A stretch of DNA of 25,000 bases, from contig NW_026728905.1 of the NCBI RefSeq assembly GCF_030272615.1, forward strand, positions 347,501-372,500. Reading direction: 5' to 3'. The position numbers were made by a program, and so were the translations under genes. Positions 9,801 through 18,287 of this stretch are shown in pieces; position 1 is the stretch's first letter; every line of letters starts with the position of its first letter. The DNA comes from Cryptomeria japonica (Eukaryota > Streptophyta > Pinopsida > Cupressales > Cupressaceae). The notes below the pieces were generated by a model. The model made no database searches. It was not told the DNA's origin and worked only from the letters and a program-made list of their open reading frames with translations.

Positions 9801-10997
9801 AGGTGCGTGCCGAGGTGGGTGGGTGCTAGGGTGCGCTCCATGGTGGGTGCCAGGGTGGGTGCGTGCTAGGGTGGATTCCAAAGAGGGTCATAGGGTGGGT
9901 GCCAAGGTGGGTTGGTGATATAGTGGGTTCAAAGGTGGGTACTAGGGTGGGTTCCAAGGTGGGTCACAAGTTGGGTGCCAGGATGCGTGGGTGTTAGGTT
10001 GGGTGCCAAGGTGGGCTCCTGCGTGGGTGGGTGCTAGGGTGGGTTTCAAGGTGGACGCGAGGGCGGGTGCCAAGGTGGGTAACAAGTTGGGTGTTAGGAT
10101 GGGTGAGTGCTAGAGTGGGTGCCAAGGTGGGTGGGTGCTAAGGTGGATGCCAAGGTGGTTCACAGGGTGGGTGGGTTCTAGGGTGAGTTCCAAGGTGGGT
10201 CACAGGTTTAGTGCTAGGGTGCGTGTCAAGGCGGGTGTCGAGGTGCCTGGGTGCTAGGGTGTGGATGCCAATGTGGGTCATAGGGTGGGTACTAGGGTGG
10301 GCTGCAATGTGGGTGCCAAGGTGGGTAACATGCTCGGTTGGTTCTAAATTGGGTGTCAGGGTGGGTGTGCACCCACCTTGCCCGAGGTGGGTGCCAAGGT
10401 GCCAGTGTGGGTGGGTGCTAAGGTGGATGCCAAGGTGGGTGAGAAGGTGGGTGATAGGTTGAGTGGTAGGATGGGTGGGTGCCAAGATGGGTCACAGGGT
10501 GGGTGCAAGGGTGGGTAGGTGCTAGGGTTGGTGTCAGGGTGGGTGGGTGCTAGGTTGGGTTCCAAGGTGGGTGCGAGGGTGAGTGTCAAGGTGGGTCACA
10601 GGTTAGGTGCTAGGATGGGTGAGTGCTAGGGTGCAAAGGTGCCAGGGTGGGTGCTAGGATGGGTCGATGCTAGGGTGAGTGGCAAGGTGGGTCCACAAGT
10701 GTCAAGGTGGGTGCCGAGGTGGGTGCCAACTTGGGTTCCAAGGTGGGTGCCAAGTGGGCGACTGCTATGGTGGATGCCAAGGTGGGTCACGGGGTGGGTG
10801 CCAAGTTGCTAGGTTGTGTTCCAAGGTGGGTGCCAACGTGGCTGCTAGGGTGCGTGGGTTAAAGGGTGTGTCACAACGTGGGTGCCAGGATGGGTGCGCA
10901 CCCACACTGGCCAAGACGGGTGCAAGGTTGGGTTCCAAGCCCGGTCACAGGCTGGGTGCTAGGATGGGTGGGTGCCAAGGTGGGCACCAGGGTGGGT
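9801..10997. repeat. G-rich GGTGGGTGCCAAGGT minisatellite
   Basis: Variants of GGTGGGTGCCAAGGT, GGTGGGTGCTAGGG and GGTGGGTCACAGG follow one another with an irregular period of about 20 bp. The + strand is strongly G-rich and C-poor in runs. Many stretches fit the four-G-tract rule for G-quadruplexes, for example 10025-10043 (GGG, GGG, GGG and GGG separated by 1, 5 and 1 nt). It continues without a break into the start of the 6-kb unit. There are no genes. Confidence 0.9.
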
Positions 10998-11540
10998 GCA
11001 CCCACCCTGGCCAAGGTGGGTCACGGGGTGGGTCCTAGGGTGGGTAACGGGGTGGGTACTAAGGTGCGTGCCAAGGTGGGTCATGGGGTGGGTGCCAAGG
11101 TGGGCACCAGGGTGGGTGTGCACCAACCCTAGCCAGGGTAGGTCACGGGGTGGTTGTCGGGGTGGGCGTCAAGGAGCCAAGGTGGGTGGCAAGTAGCCAA
11201 GTTGCGTGCCAAGGTGGGTGTCGGGGTGGGTGCCAAGGATCCAAGGTGGGTGCCAAGGAACCAAGGTGGGTGTCTGGGTGGGTGCCGAGGTGGGAGCCAG
11301 GGTGGGTCCCAAGGTGAGTGCAAAGGTGGGTGCCAGGGTCAAGGTGAGTGCCAATGTGGGTTCCAAGGTGCCAGGGTCAGGGTGAGTGCCAATGTGGGTT
11401 CAAAGGTGCTAAGTTGGGTGCGAGGTTGGGTGCGAGGGTGGGTGGGTGCCAAGGTGTGCTAGGTGGAAGCCCGGGTGGGTCGGCATCCCATGGGTGTCGA
11501 GTTGGGTGCCTGATGGGTGCTTCTTGTCAAGTTTTAGTCG

Positions 11541-11875
11541 TCGGGACTCATTTCGAGCCTTAGAGGTCGTTTCTTGTCCGGTTGCCCTGTCTTCGACCTG
11601 GGAACCCAATTTTGGTCCTCGGGTCCCATTTTTTTTTGTCTCGCATCCCACTTTTGGCCTGTGGCCTTTTCGGGGTCGATTCTCGTTTTGGGCATCAGAG
11701 CATGTTTCTTCTCCTAAAACCCAATATTTGTTTATTAAGTCTCGGAACACATTTTTGTTCTCGTGGACCCATCATGGGTCTTGGAACGCATTTGTGGTCC
11801 TTGGGTCCCATTTTGCATCCCGAAACTTGTGTTTTGGTGCTTGATCCCTATTTTGGGTGCCCACCTTGCACCAAG
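11541..11875. repeat. Degenerate TTTTGGGTCC repeat (unit 1)
   Basis: A T-rich stretch is built of irregular copies of about 25-30 bp resembling 'TTTTGGTCCTCGGGTCCCA' (for example near 11609, 11697, 11750, 11790 and 11830). It contrasts with the GC-rich sequence on both sides and precedes the 5S gene by about 380 bp. The same block is at 17576-17910 and 23610-23944. The open frames of 113-163 codons in it recur in all three units only because the unit is duplicated. They have no recognisable domain. Confidence 0.6.
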
Positions 11876-12252
11876 TGCGCACCCGGGGCAAACCGAGCGC
11901 CTTGGTGCACCGGGGCAAGATCGAGCGTGCACCCGAGGCGCCCCGAACATGCACCAAGGTGCACTCGGCCCACATGTGAGCGCAGGTCGTTGCGCCCGAG
12001 GTGGTGTGTGGGCACCGCGTTGCAGACGGGACACTGCACGCACACGACGCCCCGTCCAGGTGCACGCACGTAGGCCGGGCCGGGTGCACACCCGACGCCC
12101 TAGCAAGGTGCGCGCACCCGGGCAGGGCTCACACTTGGCGAACGGGGCGCACTTCGCGAGGGAGGGTGTGCACCTCGACGGGGGTGGGTGGCCGGGGTGG
12201 ATTCGCACGTGGGTCGCGGTTTGCTAAGTACACACTGCGACAAGCTCATAAC
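11876..12252 (+). other. GC-rich 5S upstream flank (unit 1; also 17911-18287, 23945-24321)
   Basis: This is a CpG-rich spacer with scattered GCGCACCCGGG and AAGGTGCACTCGG motifs. It becomes less repetitive over the last 60 bp (CGCGGTTTGCTAAGTACACA and on), which directly precede the 5S gene. No coding region is supported. Confidence 0.7.
12225..12230 (+). promoter_or_regulatory. TATA-like element at -28 of 5S copy 1
   Basis: TAAGTA lies at -28 to -23 relative to the first base of the 5S gene, where plant 5S genes commonly carry an AT-rich, TATA-like box. The base at -1 is C, also usual for plant 5S. The GC dinucleotide often seen near -12 is not at that exact place (GC is at -16/-15 and -9/-8). 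Confidence 0.5.
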
Positions 12253-12372
12253 GGGTGCGATCATACCAGCGTTAGTGCACCGGATCCCATCAGAACTCCG
12301 CAGTTAAGCGCGCTTGGGCCGGAGTAGTACTGGGATGGGTGACCTCCCGGGAAGTCCCGGTGTTGCACCCTT
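12253..12372 (+). rRNA. 5S rRNA: 5S ribosomal RNA gene, copy 1
   Basis: A 120-nt 5S rRNA, the RNA polymerase III transcript that joins the large ribosomal subunit. It begins GGGTGCGATCATACCAGC and ends GGTGTTGCACCCTT. The ends pair in helix I (GGGTGC with GCACCC). The internal control region is complete: box A-like AGTTAAGCGCGCTTG at about nt 50-64, the intermediate element CCGGAG at 67-72, and box C GGGATGGGTGACCTC at about 80-94. A T6 run follows directly. CpG sites are kept and I see no disabling change, so it looks functional. The variants GCGCGCTTGGGCC and ACTGGGATGGG fit gymnosperm rather than angiosperm 5S (from memory of the family). Confidence 0.98.
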
Positions 12373-12376
12373 TTTT
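12371..12376 (+). terminator. Pol III terminator of 5S copy 1
   Basis: TTTTTT follows GTTGCACCC directly, and a second TTTTT lies a few bases further on (AGTTTTTCG). T runs of four or more are the standard Pol III stop. Confidence 0.85.
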
Positions 12377-12822
12377 AGTTTTTCGCCGGGCGTCGCAATG
12401 CTATTTGAATAAACCTTTTGCCCGTTTGCGTTCTCGTCGGGGCCGGGCCGGGCCGGGGTGCGCTGCCCGCACTACCGCGCGCGCGGGGGGCGACACCGAG
12501 CGCGCACCCGAGGCGCCCCGAGCACACAGGCCACGGTGCAACCCGGGCGTTGTGCGCGCACCCCGGTGCGCCCGAGGTGCTGCGCGCGCACCCAGGTGAA
12601 ATCGGTGTGCACCTCGGCCAGTGCGCGCTCGGTCGAGTCGCGCACGTTGGCCAAGGTGCACGGTGATGTTTCTTACTCTAAGGTTCCGCACCAGACGCCC
12701 GGGACAGGTGAGCGAAGCTGGGCGGGGCCGGGTGCGCGGCCGGGGCAGGTGCACGCAGCTGGAGAGAGCTTTGGAGCACACCAGAGGTGCGCACCTTGGA
12801 GCACACTTCGGAGCGCACCAAT
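12373..12822 (+). other. GC-rich 5S downstream spacer (unit 1; also 18408-18856, 24442-24890)
   Basis: After the terminator come a short AT-balanced stretch (TGCTATTTGAATAAACC), a GGGCCGGGCCGG run, a CGCGCGCGGGG run whose G length varies between units (six here, five in copies 2 and 3), and then GCGCACCC-type motifs. The frames here are open by composition only. No gene is supported. Confidence 0.7.
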
Positions 12823-12935
12823 GATGCGCTCCATTCAAAAGTTTCCTGAAAAGGCAAAAAAAGTTGAGATTATAGAATTTCCCACTTGAGAGATTGTAAA
12901 AAAAAAAAATTTAAAATGAAGGAAACGCGGGTGCC
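12823..12935. repeat. AT-rich module 1 of the 6-kb unit (diverged form)
   Basis: This AT-rich island begins GATGCGCT and ends ACGCGGGTGCC. It contains GAAAAGGCAAAAAAAG, a GAGATT block and a run of about 12 A followed by TTTAAAATG. It is the most diverged of seven related modules: the TTCCGTTTT stem of modules 4-7 is absent, replaced by ATTTCCCACTTGAGAG. It recurs at 18857-18969 and starts again at 24891. Confidence 0.8.
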
Positions 12936-13561
12936 AAGGTGTGCGCGCCCGGGTGCGCAGCCCAGCCAAGGTGTGCGCACCAAGGCGCCCACCCTGGCGA
13001 AGGTGCACGCAAGGTGCGCACCCGAGGCAAACCGGACAATTAACCCAACTTTCGACTTCGCGCGCACCTGCGCACCTTGGAGCGCACTTCGGAGCGCTCC
13101 TTGTTGCGCACCAATCTTGGGCACCTCGGAGTGCACCATGGCGCCCACCAAGGTGCGCACCCGGGGCAAACCGAGCTCCGACTTCGTGCGCACCTTGGAG
13201 CGCACGAAAGGTGCGCACCATGGCGCCCACCAAGGTGCGCAGCCCAGCCAAGGCGTGCGCATCAAGGTGCGCACCCTGGCGAAGGTGCGCACCCGGGGCA
13301 AACCGAGCTCCGACTTCGTGCGCACCTTGGAGCGCACAAAGGGTGCGCAACCCAGCCAAGGAGTGCGCACCCCGGGCAAACCGAGCTCCGAATCGTGCGC
13401 ACCTTGGAGCACACTTCGGAGCCCTCCTTGGTGCGCACCGATGTTGCGCACCTCGGAGCGCACCCGGGGAAAACAATGCAATTAACCCGACTTTCGACTT
13501 CGTGGGCACCTCGGAGCGCTCTCGGGTTCGCACCTCGGAGCACACCGAGGTGCGCACCTTT
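12936..13561. repeat. GGTGCGCACC subrepeat block A (also 18970-19595)
   Basis: These are irregular subrepeats built from AAGGTGCGCACC, CCTTGGAGCGCAC, CCGGGGCAAACCGAGCTCCG and ACTTCGTGCGCACC. Two copies carry a CAATTAACCC.ACTTTCGACTTCG core (near 13036 and 13480). Compared with block B, the subrepeats read CAAACCGAGC instead of CAAACCGGGC, so blocks A and B form separate subfamilies. Long frames are open on both strands by composition. Confidence 0.8.
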
Positions 13562-13610
13562 GATGCGCTGCCTTCACCAATTTCCAGAAAAGGCAAGAAA
13601 ACATTGAGAA
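13562..13610. repeat. AT-rich module 2 (truncated)
   Basis: Only the left half of the module is present: GATGCGCTGCCTTCACCAAT, a TTTCCAGAAAAGGCAAGAAAA stretch, then GGTGTGCGC. The TTTTAAAA and hairpin part is missing. The unit 2 copy is at 19596-19644. Confidence 0.8.
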
Positions 13611-15045
13611 GGTGTGCGCACCGAGGTGCCCACCCTGGCGAAGGTGCACGCGAGGTGCGCACCCGGGGCAAACCGGGCTCCGACTTCGTGCACGCCATGC
13701 TGCGCACCTTGGAGGGCCATGGTGCGCACCTTGGAGCACACTTCGGAGCGCTCAATGGTGCCCAACCCAGCCAAGGTGCCCACCGCGGCGAAGGTGCACG
13801 CGAGGTGCGCACCCGGGGCAAACCGGGCTCCGACTTCGTGCACGCCGCACCTTGGAGCACACTTCGGAGCGCTCCTTGGTGCGCACCAGGGCGCGCAACC
13901 CAGCCGAGGTGCCCACCCCGGCGAAGGTGCACGCGGGGTGCGCACCCGAGGCAAACCGGGCTCCGACTTCGTGCACGCCATGGTGCCCACCGCGGCGAAG
14001 GTGCACGCGAGGTGCGCACCCGGGGCAAACCGGGCTCCGACTTCGTGCACGCCGCACCTTGGAGCACACTTCGGAGCGCTCCTTGGTGCGCACCAGGGCG
14101 CGCAACCCAGCCGAGGTGCCCACCCCGGCGAAGGTGCACGCGAGGTGCGCACCCGGGGCAAACCGGGCTCCGACTTCGTGCACGCCATGGTGCCCACCGC
14201 GGCGAAGGTGCACGCGAGGTGCGCACCCGGGGCAAACCGGGCTCCGACTTCGTGCACGCCGCACCTTGGAGCACACTTCGGAGCGCTCCTTGGTGCGCAC
14301 CATGGTGCCCACCAGGGCGCGCAACCCCGCCGAAGGTGCACGCGAGGTGCGCACCCGAGGCAAACCGGGCTCCGACTTCGTGCACGCCGCACCTTGGAGC
14401 ACACTTCGGAGCGCTCCTTGGTGCGCACCAGGGCGCGCAACCCCGCCGAAGGTGCACGCGAGGTGCGCACCCGGGGCAAACCGGGCTCCGACTTCGTGCA
14501 CGCCATGGTGCGCACCAGGGTGCCCACCGCGGCGAAGGTGCGCACCCGGGGCAAACCGGGCTCCGACTTCGTGCACGCCGCACCTTGGAGCACACTTCGG
14601 AGCGCTCCTTGGTGCGCACCAGGGCGCGCAACCCAGCCGAGGTGCCCACCCCGGCGAAGGTGCACGCGAGGTGCGCACCCGGGGCAAACTGGGCTCCGAC
14701 TTCGTGCACGCCATGGTGCCCACCGCGGCGAAGGTGCGCACCCGGGGCAAACCGGGCTAGGACTTCGTGCACGCCGCACCTTGGAGCACACTTCGGAGCG
14801 CTCCTTGGTGCGCACCATGGTGCCCACCAGGCCGCGCAACCCAGCCAAGGTGTGCGCACCAAGGTGCACGCGAGGTGCGCACCCGGGGCAAACCGGGGTC
14901 CGGCTTCGTGCACGCCGCACCTTGGAGCACACATCGGGGCGCTCCCGGGTTCGCACCGGCGTTGCGCACCGTGGTGGGCACCTCGGAGCGCACCGTGGTG
15001 GGCACCTCGGAGCACACCAAGGTGGGCAGCGAGGTGCGCACCTTT
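13611..15045. repeat. GGTGCGCACC subrepeat block B, 207-bp period (also 19645-21079)
   Basis: The marker GCACCTTGGAGCACACTTCG occurs at 13847, 14054, 14261, 14389, 14580 and 14776. This gives two exact 207-bp copies followed by variants of 128, 191 and 196 bp. Each 207-bp subrepeat has two AAGGTGCACGCGAGGTGCGC segments with CAAACCGGGCTCCGACTTCG cores, plus one CCTTGGTGCGCACCAGGGCG segment. Frames of 330-700 codons cross the block in several frames on both strands because no subrepeat contains a stop in those frames. Confidence 0.88.
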
Positions 15046-15143
15046 GATGCGATGCCTTCACTAATTTCCATAAAAGGCAAAAAAAAACGAGATTTTAAAA
15101 TTTCCGTTTTGAAAGATAGTGAGAAAAAGGGAATGCTGGTGCC
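15046..15143. repeat. AT-rich module 3
   Basis: GATGCGATGCCTTCACTAAT, then GGCAAAAAAAAACGAG, ATTTTAAAATTTCCGTTTTG and GATAGTGAGAAAAAGGG. The right hairpin arm is mutated here (AAAAAGGGAATG instead of AAAACGGAACG). The unit 2 copy is at 21080-21177. Confidence 0.85.
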
Positions 15144-15274
15144 ATCTTGAGCCCGCCCTGGTGCGCAGCCCAGCCAAGGTGTGCGCACCAAGGTGCCCAC
15201 CCTGGCGAAGGTGCGCGCCCGGGCAATTAACCCAACTTCCAACTTCGCGCGCGCCAGGGTGGGAGCGCACCCAA

Positions 15275-15367
15275 CAACCGGGCCTGGGAAGAGCCAATGC
15301 GAGAAACCCCACCAAACGCTCTGACAAAAAAAGAGGGGGCGCTCCAGTAACCCCGCTTCGGAGCGCA
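15275..15367. repeat. 93-bp element, first copy
   Basis: It begins CAACCGGGCCTGGGAAGAGC, continues AATGCGAGAAACCCC and GACAAAAAAAGAGG, and ends CCCCGCTTCGGAGCGCA. Its composition differs from the surrounding GGTGCGCACC repeats. GCGCTCC and GGAGCGC near its right end form an inverted repeat. I do not recognise it; no tRNA, SINE or coding signature is seen. The unit 2 copy is at 21309-21401. Confidence 0.75.
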
Positions 15368-15539
15368 CCCTGGGCAAACCCAGCCAGGGTGCCCACCCCG
15401 GCCAAGGTGCAGGCGAGGTGCGCACCCGGGGCAAACCGGGCTCCGACAACGTGCACGCCGCACCTTGGAGCACACTTCGTAGCGCTCCCGGGTGCGCACC
15501 TCAGAGCACACCAAGGTGGGCAGCGAGGTGCGCACCTTT

Positions 15540-15638
15540 GATGCGCTGCCTTCACTAATTTCCAGAAAAGGCAAAAAAAAGAGGAGATTTTAAAATTTCC
15601 GTTTTGAAAGATAGTGAAAAAAACGGAACGCGGGTGCC
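15540..15638. repeat. AT-rich module 4 with hairpin
   Basis: TTCCGTTTT (15597-15605) and AAAACGGAA (15620-15628) are exact reverse complements over a 14-nt loop. A second, weaker pair (TGCCTT and AAGGCA) flanks TTTCCAGAA on the left. The unit 2 copy is at 21574-21672. Confidence 0.85.
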
Positions 15639-15743
15639 ATCTTGAGCCCGCCCTGGTGCACAGCCCAGGTAAGGTGCCCACCCTGGCAAAGGTGCGCACC
15701 CGGGCAATTAACCCTACTTCCGACTTCGTGCGCGCCAGGGTGG

Positions 15744-15836
15744 CAACCGGGCCTGGGAAGAGCCAATGCGAGAAACCCCACCAAACGCTCCGACAAAAAA
15801 AGAGGCGGCGCTCCAATAACCCCGCTTCGGAGCGCA
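15744..15836. repeat. 93-bp element, second copy
   Basis: This matches 15275-15367 with three substitutions (CTCTGAC to CTCCGAC, GAGGGGG to GAGGCGG, CCAGTAA to CCAATAA) and no length change. It is preceded in both cases by a CAATTAACCC.ACTTCC.ACTTCG core. The unit 2 copy is at 21778-21870. Confidence 0.75.
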
Positions 15837-16009
15837 GCCGGGGCAAACCCAGCCAAGGTGCCCACCCCGACGAAGGTGCACGCGAGGTGCGCACCCGGGG
15901 CAAACCGGGCTCCGACAACGTGCACGCAGCACCTTGGAGCACACTTCGAAGCACTCCCGGGTGCCCACCGGCGTTGCGCACCGTGGTGGGCAGCGAGGTG
16001 CGCACCTTT

Positions 16010-16107
16010 GATGCGCTGCCTTCACTAATTTCCAGAAAAGGCAAAAAAAAATGAGATTTTAAAATTTCCGTTTTGAAAGATAGTGAAAAAAACGGAACGC
16101 GGGTGCC
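16010..16107. repeat. AT-rich module 5 with hairpin
   Basis: It has the same layout as module 4, with AAAAAAAAATGAG in place of AAAAAAAAGAGGAG before the ATTTTAAAAT palindrome. The unit 2 copy is at 22044-22141. Confidence 0.85.
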
Positions 16108-16364
16108 ATCTTGAGCCCGCCCTGGTGCGCAGCCCAGGCAAGGCATGCGCACCAAGGTGCCCACCCGCGGTGCACGCCCGGGGCAAACCGGGCTCCGACT
16201 TCGTGCAGGCCGCACCTTGGAGCACACTTCGGAGCGCTCCTTGGTGCGCACCATGGTGCCCACCAGGGCGCACCCGGGGCAAACCGGGCTCCGACTTCGT
16301 GCACGCCGCACCTTGGAGCACACATCGGAGCGCTCCCAGGTTCGCACCAGCGTTGCGCACCTTT

Positions 16365-16462
16365 GATGCGCTGCCTTCACTAATTTCCAGAAAAGGCAAA
16401 AAAAAACGATATTTTAAAATTTCCGTTCTGAAAGATAGTGAAAAAAACGGAACGCGGGTGCC
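16365..16462. repeat. AT-rich module 6 with hairpin variant
   Basis: The left hairpin arm reads TTCCGTTCT instead of TTCCGTTTT, and CGATATTTTAAAAT replaces CGAGATTTTAAAAT. The right arm AAAACGGAA is unchanged. The unit 2 copy is at 22399-22496. Confidence 0.85.
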
Positions 16463-16878
16463 ATCTTGAGCCCTTCCTGGTGCGCAGCCCAGGCAAGTTG
16501 TGCGCACCAAGGTGCCCACCCTGGCGGAGGTGCGCGCCCGGGGCAAACCGGGCTCCGACTTCGTGCACTGCATGGTGCCCACCAAGGCGCGCAACCCAGC
16601 CAAGGTGCCCACCGCAGCGAAGGTGCACGCGAGGTGCGCACCCGAGGTGCACACCCGGGGCAAACCGAGCTCCGACTTCGTGCACGCCGCACCTTGGAGC
16701 ACACTTCAGAGCGCTCCTTGGTGCGCACCAGGGCGCGCAACCCAGCCAAGGTGCTCACCCCGGCGAAGGTGCACGCGAGGTGCGCACCCGGGGCAAGCCG
16801 GGCTCGGACTTCGTGCACGCCGCACCTTGGAGCACACATCGGAGCGCTCCCGGGTTCGCACCAGCATTGCGCACCTTT

Positions 16879-16983
16879 GATGCGCTGCCTTCACTAATTT
16901 CCAGAAAAGGCAAAAAAAAAAAAAAAACGAGATTTTAAAATTTCCGTTTTGAAAGATAGTGAAAAAAACGGAACGCGGGTGCC
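16879..16983. repeat. AT-rich module 7 with long A run
   Basis: The A run after AAAAGGC is about 16-17 nt, longer than in modules 3-6. The hairpin arms are intact. The stretch after it (GTGTGCAGCCCAGGCAAGTT) leads directly to the next unit boundary. The unit 2 copy is at 22913-23017. Confidence 0.85.
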
Positions 16984-18259
16984 ATCTTGAGCCCGCCCTG
17001 GTGTGCAGCCCAGGCAAGTTGTGCGCACCAAGGCACCCACCCTGGCCAAGGTGGGTCACGGGGTGGGTCCTAGGGTGGGTAACGGGGTGGGTACTAAGGT
17101 GCGTGCCAAGGTGGGTCATGGGGTGGGTGCCAAGGTGGGCACCAGGGTGGGTGTGCACCAACCCTAGCCAGGGTAGGTCACGGGGTGGTTGTCGGGGTGG
17201 GCGTCAAGGAGCCAAGGTGGGTGGCAAGTAGCCAAGTTGCGTGCCAAGGTGGGTGTCGGGGTGGGTGCCAAGGATCCAAGGTGGGTGCCAAGGAACCAAG
17301 GTGGGTGTCTGGGTGGGTGCCGAGGTGGGAGCCAGGGTGGGTCCCAAGGTGAGTGCAAAGGTGGGTGCCAGGGTCAAGGTGAGTGCCAATGTGGGTTCCA
17401 AGGTGCCAGGGTCAGGGTGAGTGCCAATGTGGGTTCAAAGGTGCTAAGTTGGGTGCGAGGTTGGGTGCGAGGGTGGGTGGGTGCCAAGGTGTGCTAGGTG
17501 GAAGCCCGGGTGGGTCGGCATCCCATGGGTGTCGAGTTGGGTGCCTGATGGGTGCTTCTTGTCAAGTTTTAGTCGTCGGGACTCATTTCGAGCCTTAGAG
17601 GTCGTTTCTTGTCCGGTTGCCCTGTCTTCGACCTGGGAACCCAATTTTGGTCCTCGGGTCCCATTTTTTTTTGTCTCGCATCCCACTTTTGGCCTGTGGC
17701 CTTTTCGGGGTCGATTCTCGTTTTGGGCATCAGAGCATGTTTCTTCTCCTAAAACCCAATATTTGTTTATTAAGTCTCGGAACACATTTTTGTTCTCGTG
17801 GACCCATCATGGGTCTTGGAACGCATTTGTGGTCCTTGGGTCCCATTTTGCATCCCGAAACTTGTGTTTTGGTGCTTGATCCCTATTTTGGGTGCCCACC
17901 TTGCACCAAGTGCGCACCCGGGGCAAACCGAGCGCCTTGGTGCACCGGGGCAAGATCGAGCGTGCACCCGAGGCGCCCCGAACATGCACCAAGGTGCACT
18001 CGGCCCACATGTGAGCGCAGGTCGTTGCGCCCGAGGTGGTGTGTGGGCACCGCGTTGCAGACGGGACACTGCACGCACACGACGCCCCGTCCAGGTGCAC
18101 GCACGTAGGCCGGGCCGGGTGCACACCCGACGCCCTAGCAAGGTGCGCGCACCCGGGCAGGGCTCACACTTGGCGAACGGGGCGCACTTCGCGAGGGAGG
18201 GTGTGCACCTCGACGGGGGTGGGTGGCCGGGGTGGATTCGCACGTGGGTCGCGGTTTGC

Positions 18260-18265
18260 TAAGTA
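18260..18265 (+). promoter_or_regulatory. TATA-like element at -28 of 5S copy 2
   Basis: TAAGTA lies at -28 to -23, with C at -1, identical to copy 1. Confidence 0.5.
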
Positions 18266-18287
18266 CACACTGCGACAAGCTCATAAC

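Larger units (their letters stand above)
15144..16878. repeat. GGTGCGCACC block C with modules 4-6 embedded (also 21178-22912)
   Basis: These are shorter cassettes, each ending in GCGCACCTTTGATGCGCTGCC and an AT-rich module and starting again with CATCTTGAGCCCGCCCTGG. The cassettes begin after 15143, 15638, 16107 and 16462. The first two contain a 93-bp element not seen elsewhere. The rest are subrepeats of block B type, and one carries an extra CACCCGAGGTGCACACCC insertion near 16640. Confidence 0.8.
10998..17032 (+). repeat. 6,035-bp 5S rDNA repeat unit, copy 1
   Basis: Sequence from 10998 recurs at 17033 with an offset of 6,035 bp; after the G run near 12483 the offset is 6,034. The unit holds the end of the G-rich minisatellite (10998-11540), a TTTTGGGTCC-type degenerate repeat (11541-11875), GC-rich sequence (11876-12252), the 5S gene, a GC-rich spacer (12373-12822) and then GGTGCGCACC-type subrepeats separated by seven AT-rich modules. 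The boundary is the shared GCACCCACCCTGGCCAAGG, present at 10998 and 17033. A 5S unit of 6 kb is very long, since plant 5S units are usually well under 1 kb. Confidence 0.95.

Noticed and set aside
1-10997. 5S pseudogenes or 18S/26S fragments in the left half
   Set aside because: I looked for box C (GGATGGGTGACC), GGATCCCATCAGAACTCC and general rRNA-like blocks, and saw none outside the three genes.
9801-11540. Telomere-like repeat
   Set aside because: GGGT tracts are common, but no TTTAGGG or similar regular heptamer array is present; the period is irregular at about 20 bp.
11541-12210. Open frames of 105-163 aa that recur in all three units
   Set aside because: The recurrence follows from duplication of the whole unit. 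The frames overlap on both strands and cross the T-rich degenerate repeat and the GC-rich flank without any recognisable motif.
12835-15064. Large open frames (726 aa on -, 707 aa on +, 495 aa on -) and their unit 2 copies
   Set aside because: They overlap in several frames on both strands, consist of the DNA subrepeat translated, show no domain, and the apparent length follows stop-poor GC-rich repeats.
12823-16983. A-rich islands as retroposon (SINE) poly(A) tails
   Set aside because: The A runs are internal to a conserved module with sequence on both sides, there are no target-site duplications or Pol III A/B boxes, and the copies are spread by tandem duplication.
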